DNA of 64,000 bases from Rhodococcus yunnanensis NBRC 103083. GTDB lineage: Bacteria; Actinomycetota; Actinomycetes; Mycobacteriales; Mycobacteriaceae. Below the pieces are notes generated by a model. The model saw nothing but the letters and a program-made list of their open reading frames with translations, was not told the DNA's origin and ran no database searches. The translations under genes were made by a program, and so were the position numbers. Below are positions 35,939 through 45,753 of this stretch, piece by piece (positions within the stretch are counted from its first letter, which is position 1; each line of letters starts with the position of its first letter). The stretch covers positions 62,001-126,000 of the forward strand of contig NZ_BCXH01000007.1 of NCBI RefSeq assembly GCF_001895005.1. Direction: 5' to 3'.

Positions 35939-36883
35939 ATGTTGACTAAATTTGGTCGCGAGGCCGCCACTGTCTTCGATCTTCTAGGTCACGACGAAGT
36001 GAACTTGACCGCTGCGCTGGGTTGGGTCCTGTCCAGATCGCCGGTCTTCCTCGGTGCACTGGCGGAACATCTAGGGTGTCCATTGGAAACGCTGGATGCG
36101 AGCGTCGCGCTCGAAGTAGTCGGTGTAGATGGCCGGACAGACATCGAACTGACTACCGGCACAACAAAAATAATCATTGAAGCGAAACAGGGGTGGCTGG
36201 TCCCCGGTGAGGCTCAGCTCTCGAAGTATGCGGACAGATTCAACGGATTTGACAGCACACTTCTCGTCAGTCTGTCAGACTCGTCGAACGCCTGGGCAGA
36301 TGATCAACTTCCCGTCTGCCTCGGGGAAGTACCAATTCAGCACATTCCCTGGGATGAGTTGCGGCGAATCATCCGGGACTGCAAGCATTCTGTGCATGGT
36401 AAGCAACGTTGGTGGCTTGAGGAACTGGAGGACTATATGGGACACGCAACCTCCGTACGACGCTTCGACGACCAGTACGTGTTTTGTGTCGTCGTCTCCA
36501 ATCAACAGCTCGGCGCGCGGACTTTCCGGGAGTACGTCTCGCAGGATCGTGTCTACTTCCACCCTTACGGTGGAAACAATGGCTGGCCCAAGCTCCCTCC
36601 GAATTTTCTATGTTTTCGTTGGGACGGCAAAGTACAGCAGGTCAACCGAGTTGTCCGGACAGAGATAGTGCCGCGATTAAGCGATAGATGGCCAGAGATC
36701 TCGGATACAGCCGACGGAGAACCGCATATCGTGTACACATTGGGCGATGACATACCGGTGCCAACGGTGAGTACGGCCGGTACTTACGCGTCAGGACGGG
36801 TGTGGTGCCTACTCGACCAGCTCCTTGTGCAACCCACACTCGCCGATGCGGTGCGATCGAGCAAGAAATTAAGCGTGAGTTAG
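35939..36883 (+). CDS. Solitary PD-(D/E)XK superfamily nuclease
   Basis: ATG 35939, with GGAGG 6 bases upstream, gives a 314-aa protein. Residues about 55-90 hold a PD-(D/E)XK core: VDGRTDIEL with the metal-binding Asp, then TKIIIEAKQG with the E-x-K pair. The C-terminal two thirds is a mixed alpha/beta region with several Trp/Tyr (FCVVVSNQQLG, YFHPYGGNNGWP). No methyltransferase or helicase is coupled. It may be a stand-alone restriction-like defence nuclease. Codon use is less GC-biased than the neighbouring helicases. Confidence 0.65.
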   Translation: MLTKFGREAATVFDLLGHDEVNLTAALGWVLSRSPVFLGALAEHLGCPLETLDASVALEVVGVDGRTDIELTTGTTKIIIEAKQGWLVPGEAQLSKYADRFNGFDSTLLVSLSDSSNAWADDQLPVCLGEVPIQHIPWDELRRIIRDCKHSVHGKQRWWLEELEDYMGHATSVRRFDDQYVFCVVVSNQQLGARTFREYVSQDRVYFHPYGGNNGWPKLPPNFLCFRWDGKVQQVNRVVRTEIVPRLSDRWPEISDTADGEPHIVYTLGDDIPVPTVSTAGTYASGRVWCLLDQLLVQPTLADAVRSSKKLSVS

Positions 36884-36979
36884 TTCTTACGTCAGAACTC
36901 TTCCAAACTGCCATTCAGTACAACGCCCAGTTAGAGCTTCAACCGAAGCACCTGAATTGAACTTCTCAACCTCGATAGG

Positions 36980-39900
36980 TCACGAAGAAGACCGCCCCAC
37001 GACCCGAGCCTCACCCGGTCTCGCGAACACCAACACAACCCCACTTACCTGCTCCCCCGTTGCCCGGGTGAGCAGGTCGGCATACACCGACAACTGCGCC
37101 CAGTAAGCCTCCAACGTCTCCGACGTCACCGCGACGTCCGTCTTGTAGTCCACGATCACCAGTGACCCGTCGTCCTCGCGGTACACGAGGTCGGCGATGC
37201 CCTCGACCACGACGTCCCCGCTGGGCGACACTCCGGCCAACTGCATCTCCTGCCAGTGCTCACGCGCCGACGCGCGCACGACTGGCTCGGAACTGAACAC
37301 CGATCTAGCCAGCAACACGAACCGGTCCAGATCGACTAGACCCGCCAAACCACCTGCAGCTCGTGCCTTCTCATCGAACGCAGAATCCAAAGCAGTATCT
37401 AGCGGCACCATCTCCACCACAGCGTGCAATGCGATCCCGAGGCCGGTCCCACTCTCCGTTGAACCGACAGCCGGTCCCACCACTTCATCCGATACCTTCG
37501 CGAACAACAGCCCAGCCGACCGGTACTCCTCCAGAACCTGCTCGTGCACAGGCAACGTCCCGTGCGCGATCTGCGTCGCCGACACCGTCGACGGCAACGA
37601 CGAGGTTGCCGCCACGTGATATGTCTCAGCCTGCCACTCGTCCCAACTCTCCAACGTGCTCGCACCTGAATGTGCGCCATCTTCGACGCGAACCGGATCT
37701 ATCAGGTCTGGAACCACGTTGGGAACACCGACCAGTCCGACGGCCAGCGTCTTCCCCCAACTCTGCGACGCGCCGACATATCCCGACACCGCAAGAAAAC
37801 TCTCGGCCCGAGTGCAAGCCACATACAGCAGACGCACACGCTCGGCCTCCGTGTGCGCCCTCTCGATCCCCGCCACTGCCTTGTAGTCCACCGACTGCAC
37901 ACCCGCAGACACGTTGAGATGCATCGCCCCGTCGTCATCCCACACGACAGGCTCCGACATCGGCCGGAAGTTACCACTCATCCCCGCGACGATGACCATC
38001 GGAAACTGCAAGCCCTTCGCCGCGTGCATCGTCATGATCCGCACCGCATTGACCCCCACTTCGGGCAACACAGCCTCGGTGACGCGCGCATTCTCATCCT
38101 GCTGTGTCTGCGCCCAGTCCAGGTAGTCCCTCAGATCCCCACCGTCCTCGCCAAACCACGCATGCGCCTGATCGATGACGAACCGCAGCCGACGCCACAC
38201 ATCCCGATGTCGCGGTGAATCCATCGATACCTCGAACACCCGCCGATCCGCAGCGAGTCGGCTCAGCAACGCCCCAGGACTGAACAGCGCCAACTCGGAC
38301 CACACCGACTTCAAGTACGCCAGTCCAGCAGCGACCGGTGAATCATCGAGCCCTACTGGCTTGTCCGACCACCACTCCCAACGGCCACCAGCTGCTTTCC
38401 ATCGCAGCAGGTCGTCGTCACCACATCCGAACAGTGGCGTCCTCAGCGACGCCACCACCGCCGCCTCGTTTGCAGTGTCGGCAAGGGCTCGACATGTGGC
38501 CAGCAGGTCGTGCACTTCCTGCGTCGAATACACCAACGACGAGGCTTCGGAACGAAATTCAATGCCAGCCTTGTCGAGTGACCGCTCCAGGAACGGCAGC
38601 ACCGCACGGGACGGGATCAGAATGCAAATATCACTCAGCGCGATCGGCTGGTGCGCATACTCACCGGACCGCCCGACCTCCTTCTGCCAACCCTGGTCGA
38701 GCGCGGTCGCGATGACCCGGGCAACGTCGCGTGACTCGTGCGCCCGCAACACCTGGGCGGGACTCAACAGGTGTTCGTCCTCGACCTCGTCGCCACTATC
38801 CTCGAACACGAACGGCGCTGGGCCCAGACCTCTCTCAACTGACCACTCCGGGCGGCCGGGTGCAGGATCGAGTGGGGTGTACTCGGGCTGGATGTATCCG
38901 TCAGCGGCGACCAGCATACCGAATACCGAATTGACCCAATCGAGAACAGGTTTCGTCGATCGGAAGTTCGTCGTCAACCGAACGACATCGTCAGCATCGG
39001 TCGTGTCACGCGCGGCCATGTACGACGCGATGTCAGCACGCCTGAAGCGATAGATCGACTGCTTCGGGTCCCCCACCGTGAACAAACGGCCTACCGTATC
39101 GGGGCCGTCGACGATCAACCGAGCGATCTCGAGCTGCAGCGGGTCTGTGTCTTGGAACTCGTCGAGCATGATGCGCTGGTACGAATCGTGAACACGTTGT
39201 CGAACATCCTTGTTTCGCAACACATTGCGCGCATGAACGAGCAGATCGTGAAACTCGAGCTCACCGCGGCGTTTCCGCTCGGCTGCTTCGTCGACGATGA
39301 CCCGCGACAGATGATGAACAACGATCGCAAGCGCCGACGCTACATACCGCGTCCTCTCGGCAAGGACAGACTCTTTCAGCTCTTTGACTGCGGCGCGAAT
39401 CTCGTTCACGCGCGCTGTACCACCGACCCAGTTCGCGCCCCTACCCCTGGAGTTACCTGGTTTCGGGAAACCATCGTCGCTCGCCAGCGCGATCCAGGCA
39501 GTCGTCGATTTGGCGCCGGCCATGTCCAATCGCCACTGCGCGACCGCCGACAACCACACTGCCAATCCGTCGGACGGGTCGCTGCAATCCGTCGCCAAGT
39601 CGACCACCTCATCCGCAGCACGCAGGAGGGTCTCGATGTCCGCGACGACCATCGTCGGCGCAGTGTCGGCGACGGTCAATCGATCCCAGCTGCGGTCCAA
39701 GGCGTCGGCGAGGGTTCGTACTTGGTCGAGTGATGCGCCGGCGCCCAGGATGATGCGCATGGCATCCGCCAGCCCGCTCGGCGATGCGCTCTCGTCGGCG
39801 AAAAGCGCAGCCCGCATTCGACGCCAGCGACGTTCGAACGACAGCTGCGAACCCATCGCGTCGACGACCGCAACCCTCGGCGGCACACCCGCTTCCAACG

Positions 39901-40237
39901 GATGCTCACTGACGATGCGAGCGGCGAACGAGTGCAGGGTCCCGATCGCAGCTGTGTCGATCTGCCGCATCGCCCGGTCTGCGACATCGCCTTCGAACGA
40001 CGACAGGTGCGTGCGCACTCGTTCCCGAAGTTCGGCAGCGGCCTTCTCCGTGAACGTGATCGCGGCGATCCGGTCGAGCTCGATCCCGCCGTCGAGCACG
40101 AGGTGGCAGATACGCCGAACGAGCGAGTGGGTCTTGCCGCTTCCCGCGCCGGCTTCGACGAAAAGCGTTGCCGATGTGTCGATTTCGATGCGATGCCGAT
40201 CGACATGGTCGACGAGCGAGTTCTCCACGGTTGCCAC
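36980..40237 (-). CDS. UvrD/RecB-like helicase-nuclease (AddA-like)
   Basis: This 1085-aa protein has SF1A helicase motifs: EAGAGSGKTH near residues 28-36, ITFTEKAAAELRERV, GTLHSFAARI, MLDEFQDTDPLQ, TVGDPKQSIYRFRRAD and MTMHAAKGLQFPMVIV. At the C-terminus is a RecB-type nuclease with the Asp/Lys motif IVDYKTD about 55 residues from the end. Its GTG start directly follows the TGA of the AddB-like gene. The pair should process double-strand DNA ends in recombination repair or degrade foreign DNA. Actinobacteria usually use AdnAB or RecBCD, so this may be an extra, island-borne enzyme. Confidence 0.85.
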   Translation of the reverse strand: MATVENSLVDHVDRHRIEIDTSATLFVEAGAGSGKTHSLVRRICHLVLDGGIELDRIAAITFTEKAAAELRERVRTHLSSFEGDVADRAMRQIDTAAIGTLHSFAARIVSEHPLEAGVPPRVAVVDAMGSQLSFERRWRRMRAALFADESASPSGLADAMRIILGAGASLDQVRTLADALDRSWDRLTVADTAPTMVVADIETLLRAADEVVDLATDCSDPSDGLAVWLSAVAQWRLDMAGAKSTTAWIALASDDGFPKPGNSRGRGANWVGGTARVNEIRAAVKELKESVLAERTRYVASALAIVVHHLSRVIVDEAAERKRRGELEFHDLLVHARNVLRNKDVRQRVHDSYQRIMLDEFQDTDPLQLEIARLIVDGPDTVGRLFTVGDPKQSIYRFRRADIASYMAARDTTDADDVVRLTTNFRSTKPVLDWVNSVFGMLVAADGYIQPEYTPLDPAPGRPEWSVERGLGPAPFVFEDSGDEVEDEHLLSPAQVLRAHESRDVARVIATALDQGWQKEVGRSGEYAHQPIALSDICILIPSRAVLPFLERSLDKAGIEFRSEASSLVYSTQEVHDLLATCRALADTANEAAVVASLRTPLFGCGDDDLLRWKAAGGRWEWWSDKPVGLDDSPVAAGLAYLKSVWSELALFSPGALLSRLAADRRVFEVSMDSPRHRDVWRRLRFVIDQAHAWFGEDGGDLRDYLDWAQTQQDENARVTEAVLPEVGVNAVRIMTMHAAKGLQFPMVIVAGMSGNFRPMSEPVVWDDDGAMHLNVSAGVQSVDYKAVAGIERAHTEAERVRLLYVACTRAESFLAVSGYVGASQSWGKTLAVGLVGVPNVVPDLIDPVRVEDGAHSGASTLESWDEWQAETYHVAATSSLPSTVSATQIAHGTLPVHEQVLEEYRSAGLLFAKVSDEVVGPAVGSTESGTGLGIALHAVVEMVPLDTALDSAFDEKARAAGGLAGLVDLDRFVLLARSVFSSEPVVRASAREHWQEMQLAGVSPSGDVVVEGIADLVYREDDGSLVIVDYKTDVAVTSETLEAYWAQLSVYADLLTRATGEQVSGVVLVFARPGEARVVGRSSS

Positions 40238-43051
40238 TCAGTCTCCGTACTTCGCGCGGTAGTCGGCCAGCTCGGGCACATCCCGCAGGCTCGACCACGC
40301 TCGTTCCAGCCCGGCAGCGCCGATGAGATCGATCAGCGGGTTCGACCAGGTACTGCCGGGTGGTCGCGGTGGAAAGTACCCGGCTCGAATCATCCTGTGT
40401 ACGCGCGCAATATCTGCTTTCAATACCTCGACGGCCGCTTCGGTCAGCGGGTAGCCGATCGTTTCGTACTTCGCCTTGTGGTTGACGAACCAGTACCGCG
40501 TCTCGACGTTGTCGCCCATCGTCAACGCCAGCAGCCCGTACACGGGGAGCTGAAACTTGGTGCCGCCGTCCGTCGGCTCGGACTCGGAGAGCTTCTTGTA
40601 GTTCGTCGCTTGGCCGGACTTGTAGTCGGTGACCCTGATTCGACCGTCGGTGTGTCGATCGATCCGGTCGATCTGGCCGGCGAACGCGACCTCCTCACCG
40701 CCCAGATCGAGGAGCACTACGTCGGGTTCGACGCCGAAGTCCCGTTCGACGTGAAGCGGCGACCATCCTGCTGCGCGGTCCGCGACGTCGAGATCGAACC
40801 ACTCGGCGAGCTCGCGTCGAATGGTGGCGCTGTCCTTCTCCCACAGTTGCGGTAGCCAACCGGGAGCGCCGACGCGCGCGTCGGCGAGGACCTCCTCGGA
40901 GACTGCAATCAGGTGGTCGAGCGTGGCGTCGGTCCCGTCGATCGTCGCTTGTACGTAGCGTTCCAACGACAGGTGAATCAGGTTGCCTCGCGTCAGAGGA
41001 TCGAGTTGTGCTGCGTCATCAGGATCTTCGAGCACATCGACACCGAGCACCGTCTTGACGAAGAATCGGTACGGGCTGGCCACCCACTCTTCGAGCCGGC
41101 TCGTCGATACAGGGGCGTCGAAGAACGACACCGCATTCTCGATCCCGGACACGTTGCCGTTGAAGCGCGTGAAGCGGCCATTCAGTCTGTCGCTGCGCAG
41201 TTCCATTCCCGCAGCCACAACCGGGTCGTCGAGAACGGCACGACGCTCACGTGCAGCGACTTCGGCCAACGCTCGAAGTCGCCACTCGGTCGCCGACCCG
41301 GCGCCGGCTCCGATGCGATGATCCGCTGTCTGCGTCGAGACGTCGAACGACTCAACGGTGACGACCGAATCCACATCGGCCGTCTGTTTCTGCCAGTCGA
41401 CGACGCCGACCTTCCGGCCCGTCAGCGCGTCCAGAGTTGGCATGAGCCAGCGCGACGGCACTTTCTCCGCTCCGCCGCGCATACTTCCTCGGGGGAAGGA
41501 CACAACACGATGATTCTGTCCCGACGCGAGAGCTCCTCGAAACTGCGCATGCTGGTGCTTGAGCTCATCGGCCAGTGTCCGGCCGGTCAAGTCACTGGGC
41601 AGGAGTGGGTCTTCACGTCTCGGCGCCGGCAGGACTCCTTCTGCAGCACCCATGATCACGCAGACATCGAAGTCACGCCCGACACCCGACGCGATCGGGC
41701 CGACCGTCACCGCGGCAGTGGAGGTGCCGACAGTCTCCGACAGCGCCTCGATCCGAACCACGATCGCATTGACAATGCGCGACGGGGTGGGCGGCGGCGC
41801 AAGCGCATCCATTTCACCGACGTCGCGGCAGATTGCCGTCAGTGCAGCCACGTCTGTGGTCATCGGGTCGTCGGCGCGTTTCGATCGGGCAGTGAAGTAG
41901 CGCTCCAGCAGCGCAACGAGATGCGACGACGCGTCAGCCCACGAGTCGGCATCGGCAACTGCCTTCAGATCGCCGCGAAGTGCAGTTACCAACGCGAACA
42001 ACGACTGTGCAACGACGGCATCGCGGCGGGCCTCATCCACCGTGGCCAGGCGGTCCCAATCCGCACCGCCGACGATCTTGATCTTGGCTCGGGTCAATGT
42101 CTCGACGCGCCGCAATGGCAACGACGTCCCATGGTCGTCGGACCACCGAACAGCACGTTCGGACAGAATCGACAGGAGTTCGCGTCGGGGCATCGTGGCG
42201 GTGTCGAGGTTGAGAAGTCGTAGTAGCGACCGAGCAACCGGTCGATGCCTCAGTGTGTGGCATTGCTGACCTGCGATTTGGATTCTGCTGCTTGTGAAGT
42301 GTTCGTGAATCAGCCGCAGGTACGGATCGGTGCCCGCGTAAAACACCCCGATGCGGTGACCGGGCGTGCCCGCCGCCAGGTGCTTGCGGACCACGCGGGC
42401 GATTGATCGGACTTCGTCGTCTGCGTCGGATGCATGAATGACCAGGGTCCCGAATGGCTCGACGGTGGATTCGATGACGTCACCGCGCTCCGACAGGGCA
42501 CCCAGAAACTTGGCAGCGCCGGGATCCGTGGCGGTAGGCAGGAACACCACCACCTTTCCGAGCTCGTTGATCCGTTCTGTTGCGGCTGCATAGGCCTCGT
42601 GGAGCAGGTAGTGCGTGTTCGAGTGTGCCCGCGTCGCTTCGGCATGGATGCGCAGCACGTCTTGGACGAGTGGCGTGGCATTCGGCATCGACGGGCTCGC
42701 GACACTGCCGAGAGTGCGCGACGCGGCAGCCAATGCTTCGGCGGTGGTCGGTTGATCCGCGACGTTCGCGAAGACTCCCGGTTCGTTGGCGAGCACCTTC
42801 TGCACCGACGCGTCGATGTACGGGAACGGCAGTGGAAGGCGGGGTGCCAGAGCAGGACCGGCAAGCTTGTCGACGACCAGATCAAGCGTGAGGACCTGGG
42901 TATTCGCGACACCACCGTGTCTGGCCAGACACTGCAGAACGTCCCGCATCGCGCCACGGCTAGGAACGACGACTGTCACGTGGGCGAGCAGATTCCCAGC
43001 CTTCGCGCGGCCAACGGCGCTGCATAGTCGGCGAAACAGTTCTGTCTCCAC
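40238..43051 (-). CDS. AddB-like nuclease subunit of a helicase-nuclease pair
   Basis: The 937-aa protein begins with a degenerate helicase-like region (residues 1-600), has a cysteine-poor linker, and ends in a PD-(D/E)XK nuclease of the PDDEXK_1/AddB type (SPYRFFVKTVLGV, RGNLIHLSLERYV, GQIDRIDRH, VTDYKSG near residue 805). The gene is translated just before the AddA-like partner with no gap. A GGGGAGG sequence sits immediately against the GTG at 43051, too close for a good ribosome site, so a start slightly downstream is possible. Confidence 0.8.
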   Translation of the reverse strand: METELFRRLCSAVGRAKAGNLLAHVTVVVPSRGAMRDVLQCLARHGGVANTQVLTLDLVVDKLAGPALAPRLPLPFPYIDASVQKVLANEPGVFANVADQPTTAEALAAASRTLGSVASPSMPNATPLVQDVLRIHAEATRAHSNTHYLLHEAYAAATERINELGKVVVFLPTATDPGAAKFLGALSERGDVIESTVEPFGTLVIHASDADDEVRSIARVVRKHLAAGTPGHRIGVFYAGTDPYLRLIHEHFTSSRIQIAGQQCHTLRHRPVARSLLRLLNLDTATMPRRELLSILSERAVRWSDDHGTSLPLRRVETLTRAKIKIVGGADWDRLATVDEARRDAVVAQSLFALVTALRGDLKAVADADSWADASSHLVALLERYFTARSKRADDPMTTDVAALTAICRDVGEMDALAPPPTPSRIVNAIVVRIEALSETVGTSTAAVTVGPIASGVGRDFDVCVIMGAAEGVLPAPRREDPLLPSDLTGRTLADELKHQHAQFRGALASGQNHRVVSFPRGSMRGGAEKVPSRWLMPTLDALTGRKVGVVDWQKQTADVDSVVTVESFDVSTQTADHRIGAGAGSATEWRLRALAEVAARERRAVLDDPVVAAGMELRSDRLNGRFTRFNGNVSGIENAVSFFDAPVSTSRLEEWVASPYRFFVKTVLGVDVLEDPDDAAQLDPLTRGNLIHLSLERYVQATIDGTDATLDHLIAVSEEVLADARVGAPGWLPQLWEKDSATIRRELAEWFDLDVADRAAGWSPLHVERDFGVEPDVVLLDLGGEEVAFAGQIDRIDRHTDGRIRVTDYKSGQATNYKKLSESEPTDGGTKFQLPVYGLLALTMGDNVETRYWFVNHKAKYETIGYPLTEAAVEVLKADIARVHRMIRAGYFPPRPPGSTWSNPLIDLIGAAGLERAWSSLRDVPELADYRAKYGD

Positions 43052-43399
43052 CTCCCCATCTATACCGGACAGCGTGCCCGAGGTCTGGACATTGTTTTTA
43101 TCAGCGGGTTGTGAACGTTACCTCGCTGCGTCCAAGTCCGGCTCCGTACTATAAGGCCTGGAATGCACCCTCACCCAGGGCTAGGCAGGCTGTTCGATCC
43201 CCAATGAACGCGTGCAGCATCACGCTGGCCTGCGAATAGCGTTCAAGTGCAACGTGTTGACGGCGTAGCGCTGCCGTGAGGCAGTGCGGCCGCGTTCTTC
43301 GCGCCGTGGCGAACAGGCAGGCGGTCGCCTACACGGCCCCAGCACAATACATTCTGCAGCGCTGATACGAAGAACGCTGCAAATGAAACTTGCAATCCT
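43052..43399. other. Intergenic, nothing recognised
   Basis: No gene with coding character is seen in these 348 bases. They hold the promoter side of the AddAB-like operon and the 3' side of the four-helix membrane-protein gene. Confidence 0.4.
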
Positions 43400-43843
43400 T
43401 TACGAATCACTGTTGCGTGTCATCATGAATCCGAGAAGGGACGACGCGACCAAGAGAAGACCGCCAACGAACACCAACCAAAGACCCCAGCCTATGTCCG
43501 CGTTGAAAATTCCACGAGAGAGTTCAACTGACCCATTTACTACCCTGATTATGGCGACAACTGCGACTACGACCGTGACTCCACCTGCGGCAGAAGCCAA
43601 ATCGAAATACCACCGCCGCCTGTGGATATACCTCGTTAGAACGGCGACTCCCGCAACAACCGCAGCAGCAAGCGTAAACCGGCCATCCCCCTCTATGCCA
43701 TTCCTAGAATAAATGCGAACGACCGCCCAAGGACCAAAGCTACCGACGGCGACCAGTACGGTCGAAATCGTCGCAGCAACCAGTGCAACCCTTTCCGCTC
43801 GAAGTTCCACACCGGTCAGGCCATCCTCGTAGACGCTCGACAT
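43400..43843 (-). CDS. Four-helix membrane protein
   Basis: The 147-aa protein has four clear transmembrane helices (near residues 20-42, 55-72, 80-100 and 118-140) and short charged loops. No family is recognised. It sits between the AddAB-like operon and the IS1380 transposase. Confidence 0.6.
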   Translation of the reverse strand: MSSVYEDGLTGVELRAERVALVAATISTVLVAVGSFGPWAVVRIYSRNGIEGDGRFTLAAAVVAGVAVLTRYIHRRRWYFDLASAAGGVTVVVAVVAIIRVVNGSVELSRGIFNADIGWGLWLVFVGGLLLVASSLLGFMMTRNSDS

Positions 43844-43868
43844 GTGTTGCTGCCTCCATTGCCTCTAG

Positions 43869-45379
43869 CCTCGGGCTTTCACGCAGGTAGGTGCTGCGCG
43901 TCGGATAAGAAGAATGGTGCTCTGAGCTGGAAGAATTCGACTTACCACAGTTGAAGTTCGTCCAGTTCGAGGAGCACCATTCTGGTGAGCAAGTCTACGT
44001 CGTCGTACCCCACTCTGTCCGTCGATGCCACCGGAGCCGGGGTCGTGTCGCATGCCGGAGCGGTGACGCTGCTCCGCACCGCCGAAGTCACCGGACTCAC
44101 CACAGCGTTATCGGAGTCTTTGTCATCGTGGCGGAAACCGTTGGCGCAGTTCGATCCCGGTAAGATCATCACCGACCTCGCGGTGTCCGTGACTCTCGGT
44201 GGGGACTGCCTCGCCGACATCGCGACTCTGCGTGAGCACACCGCCGTGTTCGGGAAGGTGCCCTCCGACCCGACCGTGTCGCGGCTGATGGCCGTGTTGG
44301 CCGCTGATGCACCCTCCGTGCTCACTGCCATCGACACCGCCCGAGCATCCGCCCGCGCTACGGCGTGGGGGCACGCTGGTGAACGCGCGCCCGATCACGA
44401 CATCACCGCACAGCATCCGATTGTCATCGACCTCGACGCCACCCTCGTCGCCGCGCACTCCGAGAAGGAATCTGCGGCTCCGACCTACAAACGCGGATTC
44501 GGATTTCACCCACTGTTGGCGTTCGTGGACCACGGAATCGACGGGACCGGTGAACCCGTCGCAGCGTTGCTGCGACCTGGCAACGCCGGGGCCAATACTG
44601 CGGACGATCACATCGCAGTCACTCGGAAAGCATTGGCGCAGTCGCCGAACGTACACATCGCCCGACCAGGGAAGAAGGTCCTCGTCCGCACCGACGGCGC
44701 CGGAGCCAGCCACAAGTACCTGACCTGGCTGCACAAGCGAGGAGTGTCGTATTCGATCGGGTTCGGGCTCACCGAGGCGATGGTCACCGCCCTGGCCGGC
44801 GTTCCCGACAGTGCATGGTCAGTCGCTGTCGACGCCGCCGAAAAAGTCCGTGACGGCGCCTGGGTCATCGACGCCACCGGCATCCTCGACCTCACGACGT
44901 GGCCGACCGGAATGCGCGTCATCATCAGAAAAGAGCGCCCGCACCCCGGCGCCCAGTTGCGGTTCACCGACTCCGACGGTCTTCGATTGACGGCGTTCGC
45001 CACCAACACAATGCGCGGCCAGGTGCAGGATCTCGAACTGCGGCACCGTCGCCGCGCCCGCTGCGAGGACCGTATCCGCTCCGCGAAGGACAGCGGGCTG
45101 ACCAATCTCCCGCTGCATGGATTCGATCAGAACCGCATCTGGTTAGCGATCGTGCAGCTCGCCCTGGATTTGATGGCGTGGACTCAGATGCTCGGCTTCA
45201 CCGACCACGAAGCACGCAAGTGGGAACCGAAACGTGCTCGACTACGCCTGTTCTCGATCGCCGGACGCATCACGAACCACGCGCGCCGCGTCGTCCTGAA
45301 GTTGTCGAAGACCGCGACATGGTCGACCCTCGTCGTCACCGCATTGACCCGGCTGGCGGCGCTACCCGCGCCCGACTGA
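43869..45379 (+). mobile_element. IS1380-family element (left end to transposase stop; right end not found)
   Basis: The element contains one complete transposase gene. A possible left end begins CCTCGGGCTTTCACG at about 43869, the style of terminal repeat seen in relatives. I searched 45380-45753 for the matching inverted copy (CGTGAAAGCCCGAGG) and did not see it, so the right end is truncated, diverged or misjudged. No target-site duplication could be called. Confidence 0.6.
43985..45379 (+). CDS. IS1380-family transposase
   Basis: The GTG at 43985 opens a 464-aa protein with the hallmarks of actinobacterial IS1380 transposases: the N-terminal SVDATGAGVVSHAGAVTL, FDPGKIITDLAVSVTLGGDCLADI, PSDPTVSRL, and a DDE catalytic core with IDLDATLV, RTDGAGASH and the downstream Glu region before the C-terminal helices. 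It is full length and appears functional. DDE transposases of this family move by cut-and-paste within inverted repeats. Confidence 0.95.
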   Translation: MSKSTSSYPTLSVDATGAGVVSHAGAVTLLRTAEVTGLTTALSESLSSWRKPLAQFDPGKIITDLAVSVTLGGDCLADIATLREHTAVFGKVPSDPTVSRLMAVLAADAPSVLTAIDTARASARATAWGHAGERAPDHDITAQHPIVIDLDATLVAAHSEKESAAPTYKRGFGFHPLLAFVDHGIDGTGEPVAALLRPGNAGANTADDHIAVTRKALAQSPNVHIARPGKKVLVRTDGAGASHKYLTWLHKRGVSYSIGFGLTEAMVTALAGVPDSAWSVAVDAAEKVRDGAWVIDATGILDLTTWPTGMRVIIRKERPHPGAQLRFTDSDGLRLTAFATNTMRGQVQDLELRHRRRARCEDRIRSAKDSGLTNLPLHGFDQNRIWLAIVQLALDLMAWTQMLGFTDHEARKWEPKRARLRLFSIAGRITNHARRVVLKLSKTATWSTLVVTALTRLAALPAPD

Positions 45380-45753
45380 CCGCACTTCACCCGACCCGAC
45401 GACCCCGAAAGAACCCCCCCACCTCAGGCTGTGGACCCAAGCGCCGCCGATCGACATCGGCCGCATCGTCGTGCACCGACGAACTCGAAGCACCATCTCG
45501 ACCCGCTCAGGCCAGCACATCACCAGGAAGAAAGATCGAGGCTAACCTGGCCGCCATTGCAGCTGCCGCGCATGCTGCAACGTCCTCGGGACCGCTCGAC
45601 GAGCGCACTCGTGCAGAATCAAACGTTGCTGGAGTCCTGTTGCTGCGACTACGGTTCGTACTCAGAATTTACCCTCGCCATATCAATCCGAACATATCGC
45701 CACACCTATTACAGGAAGCACAACTATCGCCGGACAACAAGAGCCACGTATAG
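45380..45753. other. Intergenic, right side of the IS element
   Basis: There is no intact gene. One plus-strand frame has a plausible protein-like stretch (KIEANLAAIAAAAHAATSSG) without a start and may be a gene fragment. The sequence turns AT-richer toward 45700, where the AIPR gene begins on the other strand. Confidence 0.35.
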
